Of a DNA stretch of 64,000 bases, positions 1 to 12,826 are shown one piece after another. The notes beneath the pieces are model-generated. The model ran no database searches, was not told where the DNA came from, and saw only the letters and a list, made by a program, of their open reading frames with translations. The position numbers and the translations under genes are program-made. Source of the stretch: Chrysemys picta bellii (Eukaryota; Chordata; Testudines; Emydidae); contig NC_088792.1 in assembly GCF_011386835.1 (NCBI RefSeq), positions 40,476,882 through 40,540,881 on the forward strand, in the 5' to 3' direction. Position 1 is the first letter of the stretch. Each line of letters opens with the position of its first letter.

Positions 1-985
1 TGTGACAAGGTGCACTAGCCCTGCATAGGACGGGAAAGGGTTAACCCTACATTGTGGGCTGAGGAAACCATGCCCCCGTCACTCTACTGGGCATGCTCCA
101 GGTGCACTGGTATAAAAGGGAGCAGCTCAGCTCAGTTGTGGCCAACTGTTGGGAGAAAGGATATATGCTGCTGGCTCCAGCCAAGGATCATCCGAAGCCT
201 GAGGCCATGGGAACTGGAGATGCTGCAACCCAGGTAGACTCCAAGGTACCTACAGAGACCTTGCTGAGTCCGGAGTCACCGGGGACTGTGCAGACCGGAG
301 AACCGAGACATAAAGGAGATGCCCAGACCGTGACAGCGGGAATGATGCTAGGAAGCAGCCCAGAGGAATTTGATAGGTGCCCAGCTAGTGAACTGGAATT
401 TTGAGCCAGTGTGTTTTGGTCAGACCCCCTGCCCCACCCGCTGACTCAGTGGCATGTGCCCCTGCCCTGGGCTGGGGTTTGGTGGAGAGGGAGGGCCTGC
501 ACCCCCTTACCCAGGCTGCCACCCCCCCTTTCTTGTGCGTGGAAGCCCTCATCCTAACTGACTCTGGCCGCTTGGCCTTACTGTCCTGTCTCACCAGGGT
601 GAATTTACTGACTGTGGACACTAGGCATTACTTCCTTGCTGTGGGGGGTGAACCTATGGACTCTGGCCACTAAGCCTTACTGCCCTGTCTCACTGGGGTG
701 AATTTACTGACTGTCGCCATTAGGCCTTACTGCCCCATTAAGAGGGGCAAAGCTATGGACTGTGGCAAAGAGGGTTGAATCTATTGGCTCTGGCCATTGG
801 ACTGCATTGCCCTGTCTCACCGAGGCAAATTTACTGACTGTAGCTGCTGGGCCTTACTGTCCTGCCAACTGGGGCAAATCTATTGACTCTGGCCATTGGG
901 CCGCACTGCCCAGCTATTAGGGGAGAGTACATTGACTTTGGCCATTAGGCCTCCTTACCTTACTAAGAAGGGTGAGTATATTGAC
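1..985 (+). repeat. GC-rich LTR-like repeat with internal subrepeats
   Basis: It opens at the window edge with TGTGACAAGG. A TATA box (TATAAAAGG) lies near 111, and degenerate tandem units of about 60-70 bp built on 'TTTACTGACTGT..CC..TAGGCCTTACTGCCC' run from about 560 to 985. The opening and the general layout resemble 50817-50905 and 49940-50830. The TG start and TATA box suggest a retroviral or Gypsy-type LTR, but no pol sequence or second LTR is visible. Confidence 0.45.
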
Positions 986-3220
986 TTGGGTTTAGAAGTG
1001 ATGGGACGCACTCATCACACACTGGATGGGGTTTTCCCCAACCCTGTCACAGTCTCCCTGTGAGCAAAGCGGCAGAGAGGGATGGAATATGGGAAGAACC
1101 TTAGCTCGACTCCCCCCCAATCCCCTCTTGCTGGCCTGGCAGTGAACTGGCCAGGCACATAGTGGGGAGTAGGCTACTCCAGAAAAGGGGATGAACGCTC
1201 CAGAGCAAAGGCAGAGCAGAGGAGTCACAGTTTTTTTCCAGGGCTGCTTCAGAAGTGCTGCAGCTATGTGCTTCCCCTTACCCAAGGCAGACTGTACATT
1301 TCTAATCCAGCCCAAAGCAAAGAAAGCCACAGTGGATGGAGTAAGTAGTGTTGCCTTCCTACACAGACTACCATTGAAGAATGTGAACAGCTCCAGATAC
1401 TACAATAGCCATCACTATTCATACAGTGAAGAGTTGATAAGCAGTGCCCTGAAATGAGGCTTTATTGTTTCTGAGCCTCAACCGTCTAAGCAGTTCTGAG
1501 AGACTTGCCAGACTGGGGTGGTTGCTAAGCAGCGCCATGCGGACAGGCAGTTAGTCAGCAGTCCATGACAATGCTTTCAAAATGACTTTTTTTTTTTTGA
1601 GTTGTCAAACTCTCTCCTCCATCCTTTAAATATTACTGAATATTTACCAAGGAGAGAAACGGCGACAGGAAATGCAGAGTTTAAATACTTAGAAGACTAG
1701 TGCCTTATTATAGAATTATACCTCTGTTGTCTTTTAAAATTATCAGCTGTGACTATCTGTCTCCAGGAATTGACATATGTGGGGAACAGGGGCTCCCTCC
1801 ACCCCCCTGCCTGTCATCTATACTGTCCTTTCCCCTTCCCCCAGTTTGCAGCACATGAGGCGTTCTCTAAGTCAAACAAACAGACAAAAGAAAGGTCCTT
1901 TCCCCTCTCTTTCCCTTATGAGAGAGAGGAATCGGGAGGAAAACAAAGAAAGGCAAAAGTGGCCTGTCTTTCAGACAGTCTTTCTGGAGTCAGCTATATG
2001 AGCTTGGTATATCAGGTTCTATTGCCCCTGGTCTATCACCAGCCCCTCCTCTTGGGGCATACTGCTTTGCAGCTGGTCCATGCAGCATCAGGAGTGATGA
2101 CGCCTGTGATTGTCTCCTTCTCAGTTGCCCTGTTTCTCTTGTTAGCGGTCTCTGAGGTGGAGCAACTCTCCTCCTGTTCTATAAAATGGCATCCTCCAGG
2201 TGCATTTGGAGGCCAGACAGAATTGGCCTGTGGGCACAGTCAGTCCTGGGGCCTGCAATGCATTCATTGCATACACAGACAACACACCACTGGTCATTAT
2301 AAAATTAAACCTATGGAAACAAGACTAAATGTCTCAGTCTTGGTTTATCCCAACTGCACAGTTTCAGGTGCTGCTTTGTTTCCCTCTGCCCAGTGTCAAA
2401 GGGTATCAAGGGTCCAAATCCTTGCAACTAATTCCATCCCCATAACTGTCCATAATGCAGCAAAAAGCATGGTTTAATAGCAGGTCGAGCCTGGGACCTT
2501 TGGAAATCAGAGTTTAAATCTCTGGTCAGGACAAACGGAAATTCTGTAGGTGAGAAAAGGCAAATAGATTTACATAAACTCTAAACATAATGTCAGCTAA
2601 GATGAATCCTAAGGCACCAATACTGTTACTTTGAAATTGCTGTGAACATCTGAAGTTCTACAGATTACATCCTGGACATATCATACAAAGGAATGGGTCC
2701 CTCATAGCTTTTTCTTAGGCTTTAATAACTTTTGTTTGATAGACGTATTTTTGAACAGCCTTTCACCATCAAAAGCAAAGCTTTTAAAGTTTCAAATGTT
2801 GCCACAGGGACTCACATCTACTGTAAATGCAGCAGGTCCAGAAACACCAGAGAGTACAGAATTAGAAACCTCAGCAAATGCACTTCTTGGGGTCACAATA
2901 GTATAAAGTTTTCCTTTTCAAGTATTGATCTTGTCTGTAATGAAGGCCACAGAGTCTGGGCTGTGATTGAAGTGAGCAGTGAATGGCATGGATTGTAAGG
3001 ATTTGATGAGGTATTAAGGAGATATTTTGAAACCCTTGCACACCCTGGGCCAAATTCTGACCTTGATGCACTGTGTTAGATAGAGTTTCCAGACCAGCTT
3101 GACCAAGTGCATAAAGTGTGGTAAATGAAATTCTGAAGAAGAAAACCATCCTTTAGCAGCAGCCACATAGCGAGTTTCCGTGTTTCTATAGGCTTTTCCA
3201 TGGTATTGATCAGTGTAGTG

Positions 3221-3555
3221 CAGGGGTCGGCAACGTTCGGCATGCGGCTTGCCAGGGTAAGCACCCTAGTGGGCCGGGCCAGTTTATTTACCTGCTGACA
3301 TGGCAGATTTGGCCGATCGCGGCCCCCACTGGCCGTGGTTTGCCGTCCCGGGCCAATGGGGGCGGCGGAAAGCCATGGCCAGCACATCCCTCAGCCCGCG
3401 CCGCTTCCCGCCGCCCCGATTGGCCCGGGACGGCAAACTGCGGCGAGTGGGGGCCGTGATCGGCCGAACCTGCCGCGTCAGCAGGTAAATAAACTGGCCC
3501 GGCCCGCTAGGGTGCTTACCCTGGCAAGCCGCGTGCCGAACATTGCCGACCCCTG
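3221..3555. mobile_element. hAT-type fold-back MITE with 8-bp target duplication
   Basis: A 335-bp GC-rich element runs from CAGGGGTCGGCAA to TTGCCGACCCCTG. It is flanked by an exact 8-bp duplication, GTGTAGTG, at 3213-3220 and 3556-3563. The two halves are nearly complete reverse complements (arms about 150 bp). An 8-bp duplication and CA..TG-type ends are hAT hallmarks. There is no coding capacity. Confidence 0.9.
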
Positions 3556-4610
3556 GTGTAGTGTCTGTTCACCTCACACAAATAAATCGACTCCTCCTCA
3601 CAATACTCTTGTGAGCTGGGAAAATACCTTAATTTTATTGATTGGGAATAGAGACAAGTAAATATTAAAGTTCCTACACAGGAAGTTAAGGTAGAACCAG
3701 GAAAAATCTCTCCCCAAAATTCCACTCTATTAACTTTACCACAAAACCCAAACTTCCTCTCCCCGGTGCTGAGTCCGTGACCTGCCTGCTACCACCAGGC
3801 ATGGCCATGGGAGCACTGGGAAGTGACACTGGGGGAGGAGGCATCTCCCAAGAGATCCTGGTGTGGGCAGCAGAATCTCATTGTGGTCTCATTGTGACTT
3901 AAGATTTCCTCCCCTCATCAGGCAGTCAAGAGGCAGGTAGGTGCCATAGCCTCCTAGGGCTCACCCTCAGCCCCTAACTGACAGGAGTCAGTTTGTCCCA
4001 CACCCTGGCCCTAATCTCTCATCTTTTTATGTATAGTTGCTTTGTAGAAGTTATTGCAGCCTAGATATCTATGAAAAATGTTAAAAAATAATTTCTGTAA
4101 ATATGTCTGAGTTGTGTTTGTTTCCCCACCCAATCAAAATTTCAATTAAAAAATTAATTGCAAAAATCAAAAATATTGGAGAATTTTGACCAGTTCTGTC
4201 TCAGCCTGGGGAGATAGAAAGGGATAGGATTTCTGCATGCCATCTGCAATTTTCAAAATGATTATGTAGGTAAACTGAATATAACACCCTCATGAAGAAG
4301 GACAAAGAGCTTTCTTAATTGCTAATAATGGTCCAATCCAGTTTAACAAAAACAACTACATTTTACATCTTTTGTTCCAATTAATTTGTTGTTGATGTTG
4401 CATCAGAGGTCAGATGATTTCAATGAATAGCAAATGTCAACTACCATCTTTCTGTACCTAATGGCAATTACTATCGCATTGCAACCAGCCTCAGTCATTG
4501 ATAATGCTAGCCACTCTGTCATTGTGTCCACAGAACCCATGACTGTTAGCATGAACTATATCTTATGCCTATATATATTTTGGGAAGGGGACAGTAAGAG
4601 GAATACAAAT

Positions 4611-5054
4611 TAGAGATGACTGGAGGATGACTGTTCTGTTTTGCAGCAACATTTGAGGTTTCAAAATTGCTTTCATTCTCCACTGGAACAAAATCAAAAC
4701 GTTTTGACCATTTTTGCAAAAACTAAATTGTCAGTTGTTTTTAGCTTGAAACCTGAGCTTTTCAATTCAGGAAGCAAGAGTGTGTTCGTGTATGCCTGTC
4801 TGGCTAGAGCACTGGCTGAGATCTGGGAGACCCAGGTTCAAGTCCTTGCTCTCTTGGAGTCAGAGTGATATAGGATGAAAATCTCTGCTCTGACTCAGGC
4901 AGAATCCCAGGCCAACGCCCTCACCCTCAGGCTATAGAGTGTCTCCTGTCTCACCCCCAATCCCCGATGGAAACTTCATTGAAACCAATGTCTCAGCAAA
5001 ACAGGATATTTTGCCAACATTTCATTTAATCTAGAGAATTCCCACCAGCTCTAG
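4611..5054. repeat. AT-rich composite repeat with tRNA-like core
   Basis: AT-rich flanks full of TTTTGAAA/TTTCAAAA words enclose a tRNA-like stretch at about 4795-4935. That stretch contains TGGCTAGAGCACTGG (A-box-like) and GGTTCAAGTC (B-box-like). The right end CCAGCTCTAG resembles the reverse complement of the CTAGAGCTGG starts seen at 57920 and 58417. Similar composites lie at 33886-34266 and 49560-49930. The boundaries are approximate. Confidence 0.5.
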
Positions 5055-6199
5055 TATGGATATTATGCTGAAGATCAGAATCACAGGGCCTTTTAGAAAG
5101 AAAAAACTTTCCCCACCCCAAAGAGAAGAAAGAGGAAAGTGAATCCAAACCATCACCCATTAGAAAAATATCATTCTCAAGGAAAAGTACAACGTTTCTA
5201 CCACAGCCAAGCCTAGACTGTTTTACACTGTGTTTGTCATAATTTTCAAGTAGTTATGCAATTTGATGGTAACTACTATGCTTATGGAAAGAACAAATGT
5301 GAAACAAAAGATCAATAAAATAAAAATTACAGCTTATTGTATCCCAATTCACTGTCTCAACAAGGCTTTCTGAAAACAGATTTAGGAAAATAACAGGCTC
5401 CCAATTCAATGGAAACCCATTATAAATGCCTCCCCTTCAAAAGATACAAAATCCTGAGAGCCCTACACTGCCCTCAAGCCATGGCAGAAATCCCAATGAG
5501 AGTTGCATATTCATAGATTGCATCTGAGAGCTTAGTTGCCAAAAGCTGTCTAAAAACAGGAAGAGCTTTTTCCTGATTCACTGGCTATGAATCACTCACA
5601 ATCAAAATTGATGGAAATTAAGGGTTAGCTTCTGACTTAAATTTCAGTTCATGCTGGAAGCTATGTGTTGATTGGTGGCACACTAATTACAGTGGGAGCA
5701 TATGCTGGAGTAGCAGCTCTGTCACCCTTGCAACAGTTCTTCTGGCAAGTGGGCAGGGAGGGGTTTTTGCCCTCTTCCGCTTGTCTCACATGTACCTTTT
5801 GCATCCAGGGAGGTGCTAGCAGGAAGCTGTACCTATACTCCCCATTGGGATTCTGCCCGGTCTTTGCATATGGGCTCCAGGGAAGCAAGCCCCTTGCACT
5901 CTTTGTCCTTTCACACTTGATTTTAAAAGTGAATAGCCCCACTGACTTAAATGGGACCACTCCTGTGAGTTTGTCCTGCTCAAGATGAGTATGTCATGCA
6001 GATTCAAGATCAGTGACTCACTTTTCCAAACAGCTCTTCTACGCAATACTTTGGTCAACATACTAAAGAGCTATTTCAAATTATATTCATTTCTGACCAT
6101 TAAAAAAACCCAAAAAGAAAAATCAAAGTAAGGCTTGTTTGTTATTCTTTCCAGAATCTGATGCTGTGAAATTGCTAAGTCTATTTAATAGGAATGTAC

Positions 6200-6488
6200 C
6201 TGTTGAAGGTAGTGCTGTGGATTCTGCTGATAAGTCAGGTGATGGCAAACATTCCTTGGTGAATGTGATGTCATCAAGTGCTATGTTGCCCCTGTATCCT
6301 TTCCCAACTTGCCCTTCAAAGGTGATCTGAAAGTCCTCATCTGCATCCAGAAGCAACAGTTTTCTCTGCCAGAAGTTTCCCTGGTTTCCAGTTAGGTGGA
6401 GTAGGACTTTTTCTTGGTTTGATGCTGTCACCTGATAGATGGTTAATGATCCGATGTTCACTCCATACATATGGTAATAAAATAATAT
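6200..6488 (-). CDS. MALRD1: MALRD1 exon h: C-terminal half of MAM domain plus linker
   Basis: A 289-bp exon with acceptor CTTGGTTGCAG| and donor CAACAG|GTACAT, phases 0 to 1. It opens with ILFYYHMYGVNIGSLTIYQV, which continues exon g's cysteine strand. It then has LLLLDADEDFQITFEGQVGK and GYRGNIALDDITFTKEC, the MAM ending with its last cysteine. A Ser/Thr/Pro-rich linker of about 15 residues follows, like the one before the LDLa of exon b. The phase-1 end predicts that the next exon, beyond the left edge, begins another phase-1 module. No such exon was found between 1 and 6199. Confidence 0.95.
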
Positions 6489-7644
6489 CTGCAACCAAGA
6501 GTAATGACATTAAATACCCAGTAGGGAACATTAAGTATACTCTGTCATTATAATTACCCTAAATTTTCACTACAGAAGCATCCTCAGTTCTCAGAAGAGC
6601 ATCAAAACTGCTGAATCATTCATTATCCAGGGTTTTAATTAAACACAAGGAAAAATATCATTAGTAGTAATCGGTAGAACTATTCCTTCAGTAAACTAAT
6701 GAAAGCTATTTTGGAAACCAACATTTCAGGGCTTATAGAGCTGCTGGTAAACTTCTTCTGAGCATATTTCACATTTAAATTTAAAACTGTGAAAACTGAT
6801 GACACAGCAGGGGCAAGGAGCAATGTATAAACAATGTCCTTTAACATATGGGGAGTATCTTGACTCACTCAAGTGCAACTCTTCTCAGGCTAATTATGGT
6901 GTTGTTGATGGACTCTGAAGTGCCTCACCTGCACAGAGTTCTTTCCTACCCTAGTATGATTGCTTCAGAGAGAGTAGGGAAAATAGAAGGACTCATAAGT
7001 GAAAAGAGAAAAACAGAATATTGAACATAATGACAGTGCTCAAGTAGGATAACAGTAGATAAAGTACAAGGAAGAAGGGAAGCTGTTGTCATTGCCAGTG
7101 AAGCATTTATTCTTATACATTGTTCTCTTTCAACCAGATTCTAGTCCATGACAGAACTTTACCTCTCACTCCATTACTACTTAGACTTAGTCATCACAGC
7201 TTCTTGTGATGAATTTATCAAAGACTTCTTAAAATAAATTACAACTATGAGTTCTATATTTTCAACTAATTTCCTGGTACTGAAGTAAAACTTGCTGGTC
7301 TGTAATTTATGAGATCACCTTGGCACTTGACAAAATGTAGACTCAGTTCTCACTATCCTTCAGTTCTCTGGTAGAGTAACCGATTTTAATGACAGATTAC
7401 ACAGTGTACCTGCCATAAAGTTGTGTTCCTTTCTATTAGTATCACTTTACACTTTTTGAAGGATACTGTTTTGGCTTGAGTATATCTTGCCTTTTAACCA
7501 CACTGTGTTTTCCTTTCCTTCTGCCTCCTTTTACATTTAGCAATTTGCATATGTTCTATGGCTGAAATGGTGGGCACATTGAAGTCAATGAGAGTTTTGC
7601 TATTGACTTCAGTGGGGCCAGGATTTCTACCTATGGCTCTAATG

Positions 7645-7984
7645 ACAGGTTTCAGAGTAGCAGCCGTGTTAGTCTGTATCCGCAAAAAGAACAGGAGTAC
7701 TTGTGGCACCTTAGAGACTAACAAATTTATTAGAGCATAAGCTTTCGTGGACTACAGCCCACTTCTTCGGATGCATATAGAGTGGAACATATATTGAGGA
7801 GATATATATACACACATACAGAGAGCATGAACAGGTGGGAGTTGTCTTACCAACTCTGAGAGGCCAATTAAGTAAGAGGAAAAAAAACTTTTGAAGTGAT
7901 AATCAAGATAGCCCAGTACAGACACTGTACTGGGCTATCTTGATTATCACTTCAAAAGTTTTTTTGAAGTATTCCTGTTCTTTT
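7645..7984 (-). mobile_element. Penelope-like 3' fragment inserted as an inverted mirror
   Basis: It is flanked by an exact 13-bp duplication, TATGGCTCTAATG, at 7632-7644 and 7985-7997. The main part (7645-7920) is the reverse complement of the PLE tail seen at 38060-38360. It is followed by a perfect palindrome with arms 7881-7921 and 7925-7965 and a 3-nt loop. It then ends in a second, plus-oriented piece of tail (ATTCCTGTTCTTTTT). No open reading frame is present. Confidence 0.88.
7735..7776 (-). ncRNA. Hammerhead-ribozyme-like motif, decayed copy
   Basis: On the minus strand, ATGCAT is followed by a damaged core (CCGAAGA in place of CUGAUGA), a stem-loop GUGGGCUGUAGUCCAC, then GAAA, AGCU-type palindrome and UUAUGC. 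The GCAU/AUGC stem-I pairing is kept. The core changes make this copy unlikely to be active. Confidence 0.4.
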
Positions 7985-10900
7985 TATGGCTCTAATGTGT
8001 ATACTTAAGTAGCTTCTGCACTGACTCCAAGGAATTTAGACTCCTGCTCATTCTAAGAAATAAGAAAATGTATCTACTCTGATGCAGTCCTAGGCCTTGA
8101 AACAGGTAGTTTTTGTGGAACATAAGATTTCGTATATCAGACGAGTACACTGGTCAGCTGAGATTGGAATCTGCATCTTGCGGTGGCATCAACTGAAAAT
8201 AGTATCCCCATTCCCACCCTATTATATATGTAACTAAATATGCAATTCTGTGCATGAGAAAAAACCCTCCTGATCCCTGCAGGCAATCAATGTACTCTGT
8301 GAAACACAAGATTATCATCCTTATTTCATTATATTCTTTATTCCATTCCATGTCTACTTTGCCTCTCAATCACTGATGCTCACCAGCACTTCTGAACATC
8401 AAAATACAGTTGGCTACAGTCCACAAAGCCAGCCAGCCGTGTGTGCATGCCAATATGATCCAAACCCGAGTTCTCTTGAAGAACTAGTATAAAAGGAAAC
8501 TTCAAAACTGCAGAGATGTTCAAAAAAGTGCTTGAAAAGTCAAACCTGGCTTTGACTGTTTCAAAATAGGAAAAAGGTCTTCTGCCTAAAGATTAAAGGC
8601 AATTCGATATACCTGATAAATACATTTATTCACGAAAAAGTTAATTGTTGCCAGCTGTGACCCTCCTCCATTCTTCTGGCACTTAATATACAATATAAAT
8701 CAATATTCATACAATGGACCATTTATCATTAGTTAGTCTATATTTCTTCAAAGCATATTTTATTGTTTACACATAGATGTTAAAAGGAGTGGGACTATGA
8801 GTCAGAGAGCATAAGGAGAAAGTGGATTTAGGCAGAAATTTTCAAATATGGGGGAAGATTTTTTTTCTCATATATCTTTTTCAGAAGGCTGTTAGGAAAC
8901 TGATTTGGAAAACATAAGTTCATGGCCCAGAATTTCCAAGTTAAATGTTTAGTGGTTAATTTATTTTTTCTCTATTGACAAACTGATTTACTCATGTTAT
9001 ATTTGTATAATAAAATCTGAACATTTTTGTTTAACATTTCCTGAATTTCTTATCTATAAAGGGTTTGGGATTTGACAAGAAGATAAAGAAAGTGAAATCA
9101 AGTGATCTGGAAAATATTAAACCAACCAAAACTGTTAAAAGTAAATTTCCCAAATCACTATTACACTTTCTCTTTTTCAGTATGAACTATCTGGGTAAGG
9201 GGTTAAAGTTTGAGATGAGGTTCCGTTTGAAAAATTCAGTAAATCTATTTAGAAATGTGTTTGGATTAGACTGCCTCAGTTCCAAAGAGCAGCTCTGCAC
9301 CTGTACACTCAGAGAATCTCAGAATCAGCTCAAATCAAAGGCTCTTTAAAAATCAAATTTAAATTTGTCAGCATCAAGAAGATTTCTGATAGTTACCCTC
9401 CTGACATGTCTAGTTTCTATATGGAATCAAACTAAGATAAAGTAGCTGTATAGGTGTTAATCAGCAAAACAAAATGAATCTCTGCAAAATTCTAATCTGA
9501 AAGATGAAACACCCTCTTTTACAGGTCAAAATGAAATAAAATGATAAAATTTGTGCAAGCAGACAGGCATTGGTATTGTCTTTCAATCAAGGGACTGGAA
9601 CTCAGTTCATGTCTGAGGATGGATTAAGAATTCCAGCCATATAATGAGTAGTGGAGATACTTCAAGGTGATGGGAGGAGGAGTGGTTGTTTTGTGATCAG
9701 AACAGCAAAGAACTGCTGAGCAGGCGTACACATAAATGGATAAATTGAAAAGGCTGACATCATTTCTACTCGTATGCTGGGTAGATATTTACATGCTAAC
9801 AATGATTTACTCTTGCATTTATGAATTGAAATTGTATTTCCTGAATGCTCGCTTTTAAACTCAAGATTCACTAGATTCCTTCCCCTAACTTTCAGGGCTG
9901 TACACAACTTAGGCTTCTCTTACCTCTGCCCACATCTCCTTTTATCTTTCACCTTGTCTTTACTCCACCCAAAATGCTAAATTAACTTCACCCCTTAATC
10001 TCCGGTCTTTTCTCTTGGCCTTCTTCAACACCACCCTCTATGCCTGGAAACCCCTTCCCGGCTCTGCCTTCAAACTTCCATTCCCTCCTCCTTTGAATGT
10101 CTCATAAAAATATTTCTTACAAAGGCCTCAAATCCTTACTCCTCCAGTCGTTTTATGCATGCTCATGTGTGCAAGTTTGGGTTCATGAAGGAAGGCAGGA
10201 GTTAACTACAGGAGGAGGAGGAGGAAGGAGAGACAATGGTAAACAAAATTATTTCTGCTAGTGAAAATACACAGAGTTGGCAATATTTATGTTTGATTTG
10301 GGTGTAGGGTTTATTATTTAAATAGGTAAATGGATGTGTTATGCATGCATTACCAATTAGGTTAGCAAGAATGCTTTAATAACCCTTTTTTAATAGACTG
10401 TTAATCTGTCATGACAACCCCATTTATCTGCACATTGTAAAACCTTATAAATTGTGGAAAACAATAGTCAATGAGTGGGAAAATACAGTATATAAATAGA
10501 GCAAGTAATACTATAAAAACATTTTCCCCCAAAATTCCAGAAATCCCTTTCTAGTGTACTGTGACTGCAGGAGCCACAGACATATCTGTTTTAACCCACT
10601 GGGTTAAGAAGAAGATACAAAACAGCAGTTTAGCAAAGAAGGCAGAGGATGCACTGAAACTAGACAGCCTTTCAATCCATTTTTTCCAAATGTTTACCAG
10701 GCTCTTTTCAGGACCAATGACAAATGTGCTGTAGCACTTTGATAAATAAAAGTTTACTCTTCCCTAGTTTAATTTCTGATAGATCAGTGAGAAGAATCTT
10801 CTCATCATGTATTCTTCCATTTCTACTTACACTCCCTTGTATCCAGTTGTTAATGTACCTCTATTCAATTTCTCCATTAAAGCACAAAGCAGATATATGC

Positions 10901-11229
10901 AGGTTTTTCAGTGCTTTTGTTATATAAGCTTTTTCTAAGCCACCCACTGAATAGACAATATCTGCTTCTACTACCGATTCCTTCCAAGTCTGCCAGAGTA
11001 CTTAATTCATCAACAGAAGTCATTCTTCTTTAATCTTCTGCACCATGAGAAACAAAATGTTTGTTTGGTAATTGGTTTCAAGGTCAACCCAGGATCAGGA
11101 TCATAATATTTTTAGAACATGCCAGTTTTCTTTAAGAAACATGTTAGTGATAATCTATCACATTAGTGATTATTACTTTGTAGCATTCCACATCAAGCTC
11201 ATACCTCCCAGTATTATGCCTTGACATAC

Positions 11230-11477
11230 CTTGCAGTTTTTGCTTCTTCTGCTTAGCTTTGGACTGAAAATCCTGGCCTTCTGCTCTGGCAACTGAGGGA
11301 ACGAGCTTTTTATGAAGATGTAATGACCAGATGGCCCTTGCAAGGTATGATCAGCAGCTGGTCCAGGGCCAGATTTCAGGATGCTGCCAGTTCTGAGATT
11401 CCAATCAAAGTCATCATTCTGATCCTGCTCCCAGGCACAAAGATCAAATTCAAAATCACAGCGCCCCATGGATGTAC
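11230..11477 (-). CDS. MALRD1: MALRD1 exon g: N-terminal half of the next MAM domain
   Basis: A 248-bp exon with acceptor ATTTTCTCAG| and strong donor TGCAAG|GTATGT, phases 1 to 0. It encodes GRCDFEFDLCAWEQDQNDDF and continues DWNLRTG, then GPAADHTLQGPSGHYIFIKSS and a strand ending SKNCK. These are the MAM opening cysteine pair, the DW.R..G loop, the 'DHT...GHYI' motif and the third cysteine. Here one exon covers what exons c and d cover in the previous MAM domain, so the repeats differ in intron position. The last codon joins directly to ILFYYHMYG in exon h. Confidence 0.95.
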
Positions 11478-12826
11478 CTGAGAAAATTATTGTAAAATAT
11501 ACTGTGTAAAAATATAGGTAGATCCAAAGAAGCAGCTGATAACCAAATAGACAAACAAGTGATTTATCTACATCCTCACAACAGAAAAAAATCATGAACT
11601 TGTTTTATTAATGAGTCTTTTTAATAGACAAGTGGTTGGTTTACTATCATAAAAAGACTGCTGATAATTAGATCATTTAAAAAGGATTTCTGATTACCAA
11701 ACAGCCTCTGTCCTTTAATTCTCTCTAACCATTTGCTTTCAGTAAAAATTAACACACACATTTTAATGGGCAATATGCAAATCAAGATGCTTATAACTGA
11801 ACATTATTTTATGCCTGTACATAAAGCTGTCAAAGTCTGATTATATTTATATGTATAAAATGCGTGTTTTAGATTTCCTGTACAGTTGTTTCACAAGTTT
11901 CAAGTACTTAGATTTACTTTCTAAAGTGCCAAATTGGTCAACATTTGAAGTCAGCTATTCATATAAATTTATGTTGACAGAAATACAACATTCTAAGAGT
12001 TTTATCTAGATTTTCTTAAAATTTGCTGATAATTACAAACCTGAGCCAAAGCTCACTAATGTTAATGGGCATCTTCCCATTGGTTTCAGTGGGCTTTGGA
12101 TCAAGCCTCAAATAATTCTTCTTGTTATTGCTGGAAAGAAAAAGTATTTTGAAGCTAAATTCTTCAAATGTCCCAACCTGATTTGTTTGACAAAAGAAGA
12201 ACTCACAAAAGCCTTCTCTTGAAGTACAATCAGAACCTGGGCCTCTTCAGAGGTCTGATAAAGTTCAACATCTAAAAGGTAGCTGTATTTAAGTGGCATC
12301 TGTTTAGAAGTCTCAGGAGAGAGGCCAACGATTCTTCAAGTCCTAGAGATGGGCTTGAACCAAAACAACACAGCCAAACACCCCCAAAATTGATCTACTG
12401 GAAATTTAACTGTCTGTAAAAAAGAAGCAAGGAAAATTCAAAAATCATTAATGAAAATTCAAGCAAAATTTGTTTCTTTTCCTGACAATTTTTGTTTGTG
12501 ACTATAGTGTAGACTTGAACAATAACCAAAAAGTCTGTTGTGCAAAAAGGATTAGCACATAGTCATTCAAAACATAATAATAACCTTGAATTGCGAGTAA
12601 GCGGCCAACAAAATTCATAAGGCTACTGCAGCCCCAACTTCTGTCCTGTGTTCATTTCATTATGATTTTTAAGACTCCCATGCTTGCTAAATCCATTTCT
12701 CTTTAGTAAAGCACTTATGCACATGCTCAAGCACCTTTCATATAGAAGCATGTTTTTCTGAATCAGGACCTGAAACTATACTGATATTTAATATACCAAG
12801 TAATGCTGCACATATTATATGTAAAA

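Larger units (their letters stand above)
1..6199. other. MALRD1 intron downstream of exon h
   Basis: No further exon was recognised; I looked for LDLa and MAM motifs on the minus strand. It holds the LTR-like repeat at 1-985, a hAT MITE at 3221-3555 and an AT-rich composite repeat at about 4611-5054. Position 1749-2477 has an unexplained long ORF. I see nothing specific at 986-1748, 2478-3212, 3564-4610 and 5055-6199. Confidence 0.6.
6489..11229. other. MALRD1 intron between exons g and h
   Basis: It contains an ancient-repeat fragment at about 7570-7640 that is interrupted by the PLE insertion at 7645-7984. The stretches 6489-7569 and 7998-11229 are AT-rich and show no gene or repeat that I recognise. 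Confidence 0.6.

Noticed and set aside
3221..3555. CpG island or promoter
   Set aside because: GC content is explained by a hAT MITE with exact 8-bp target duplications.
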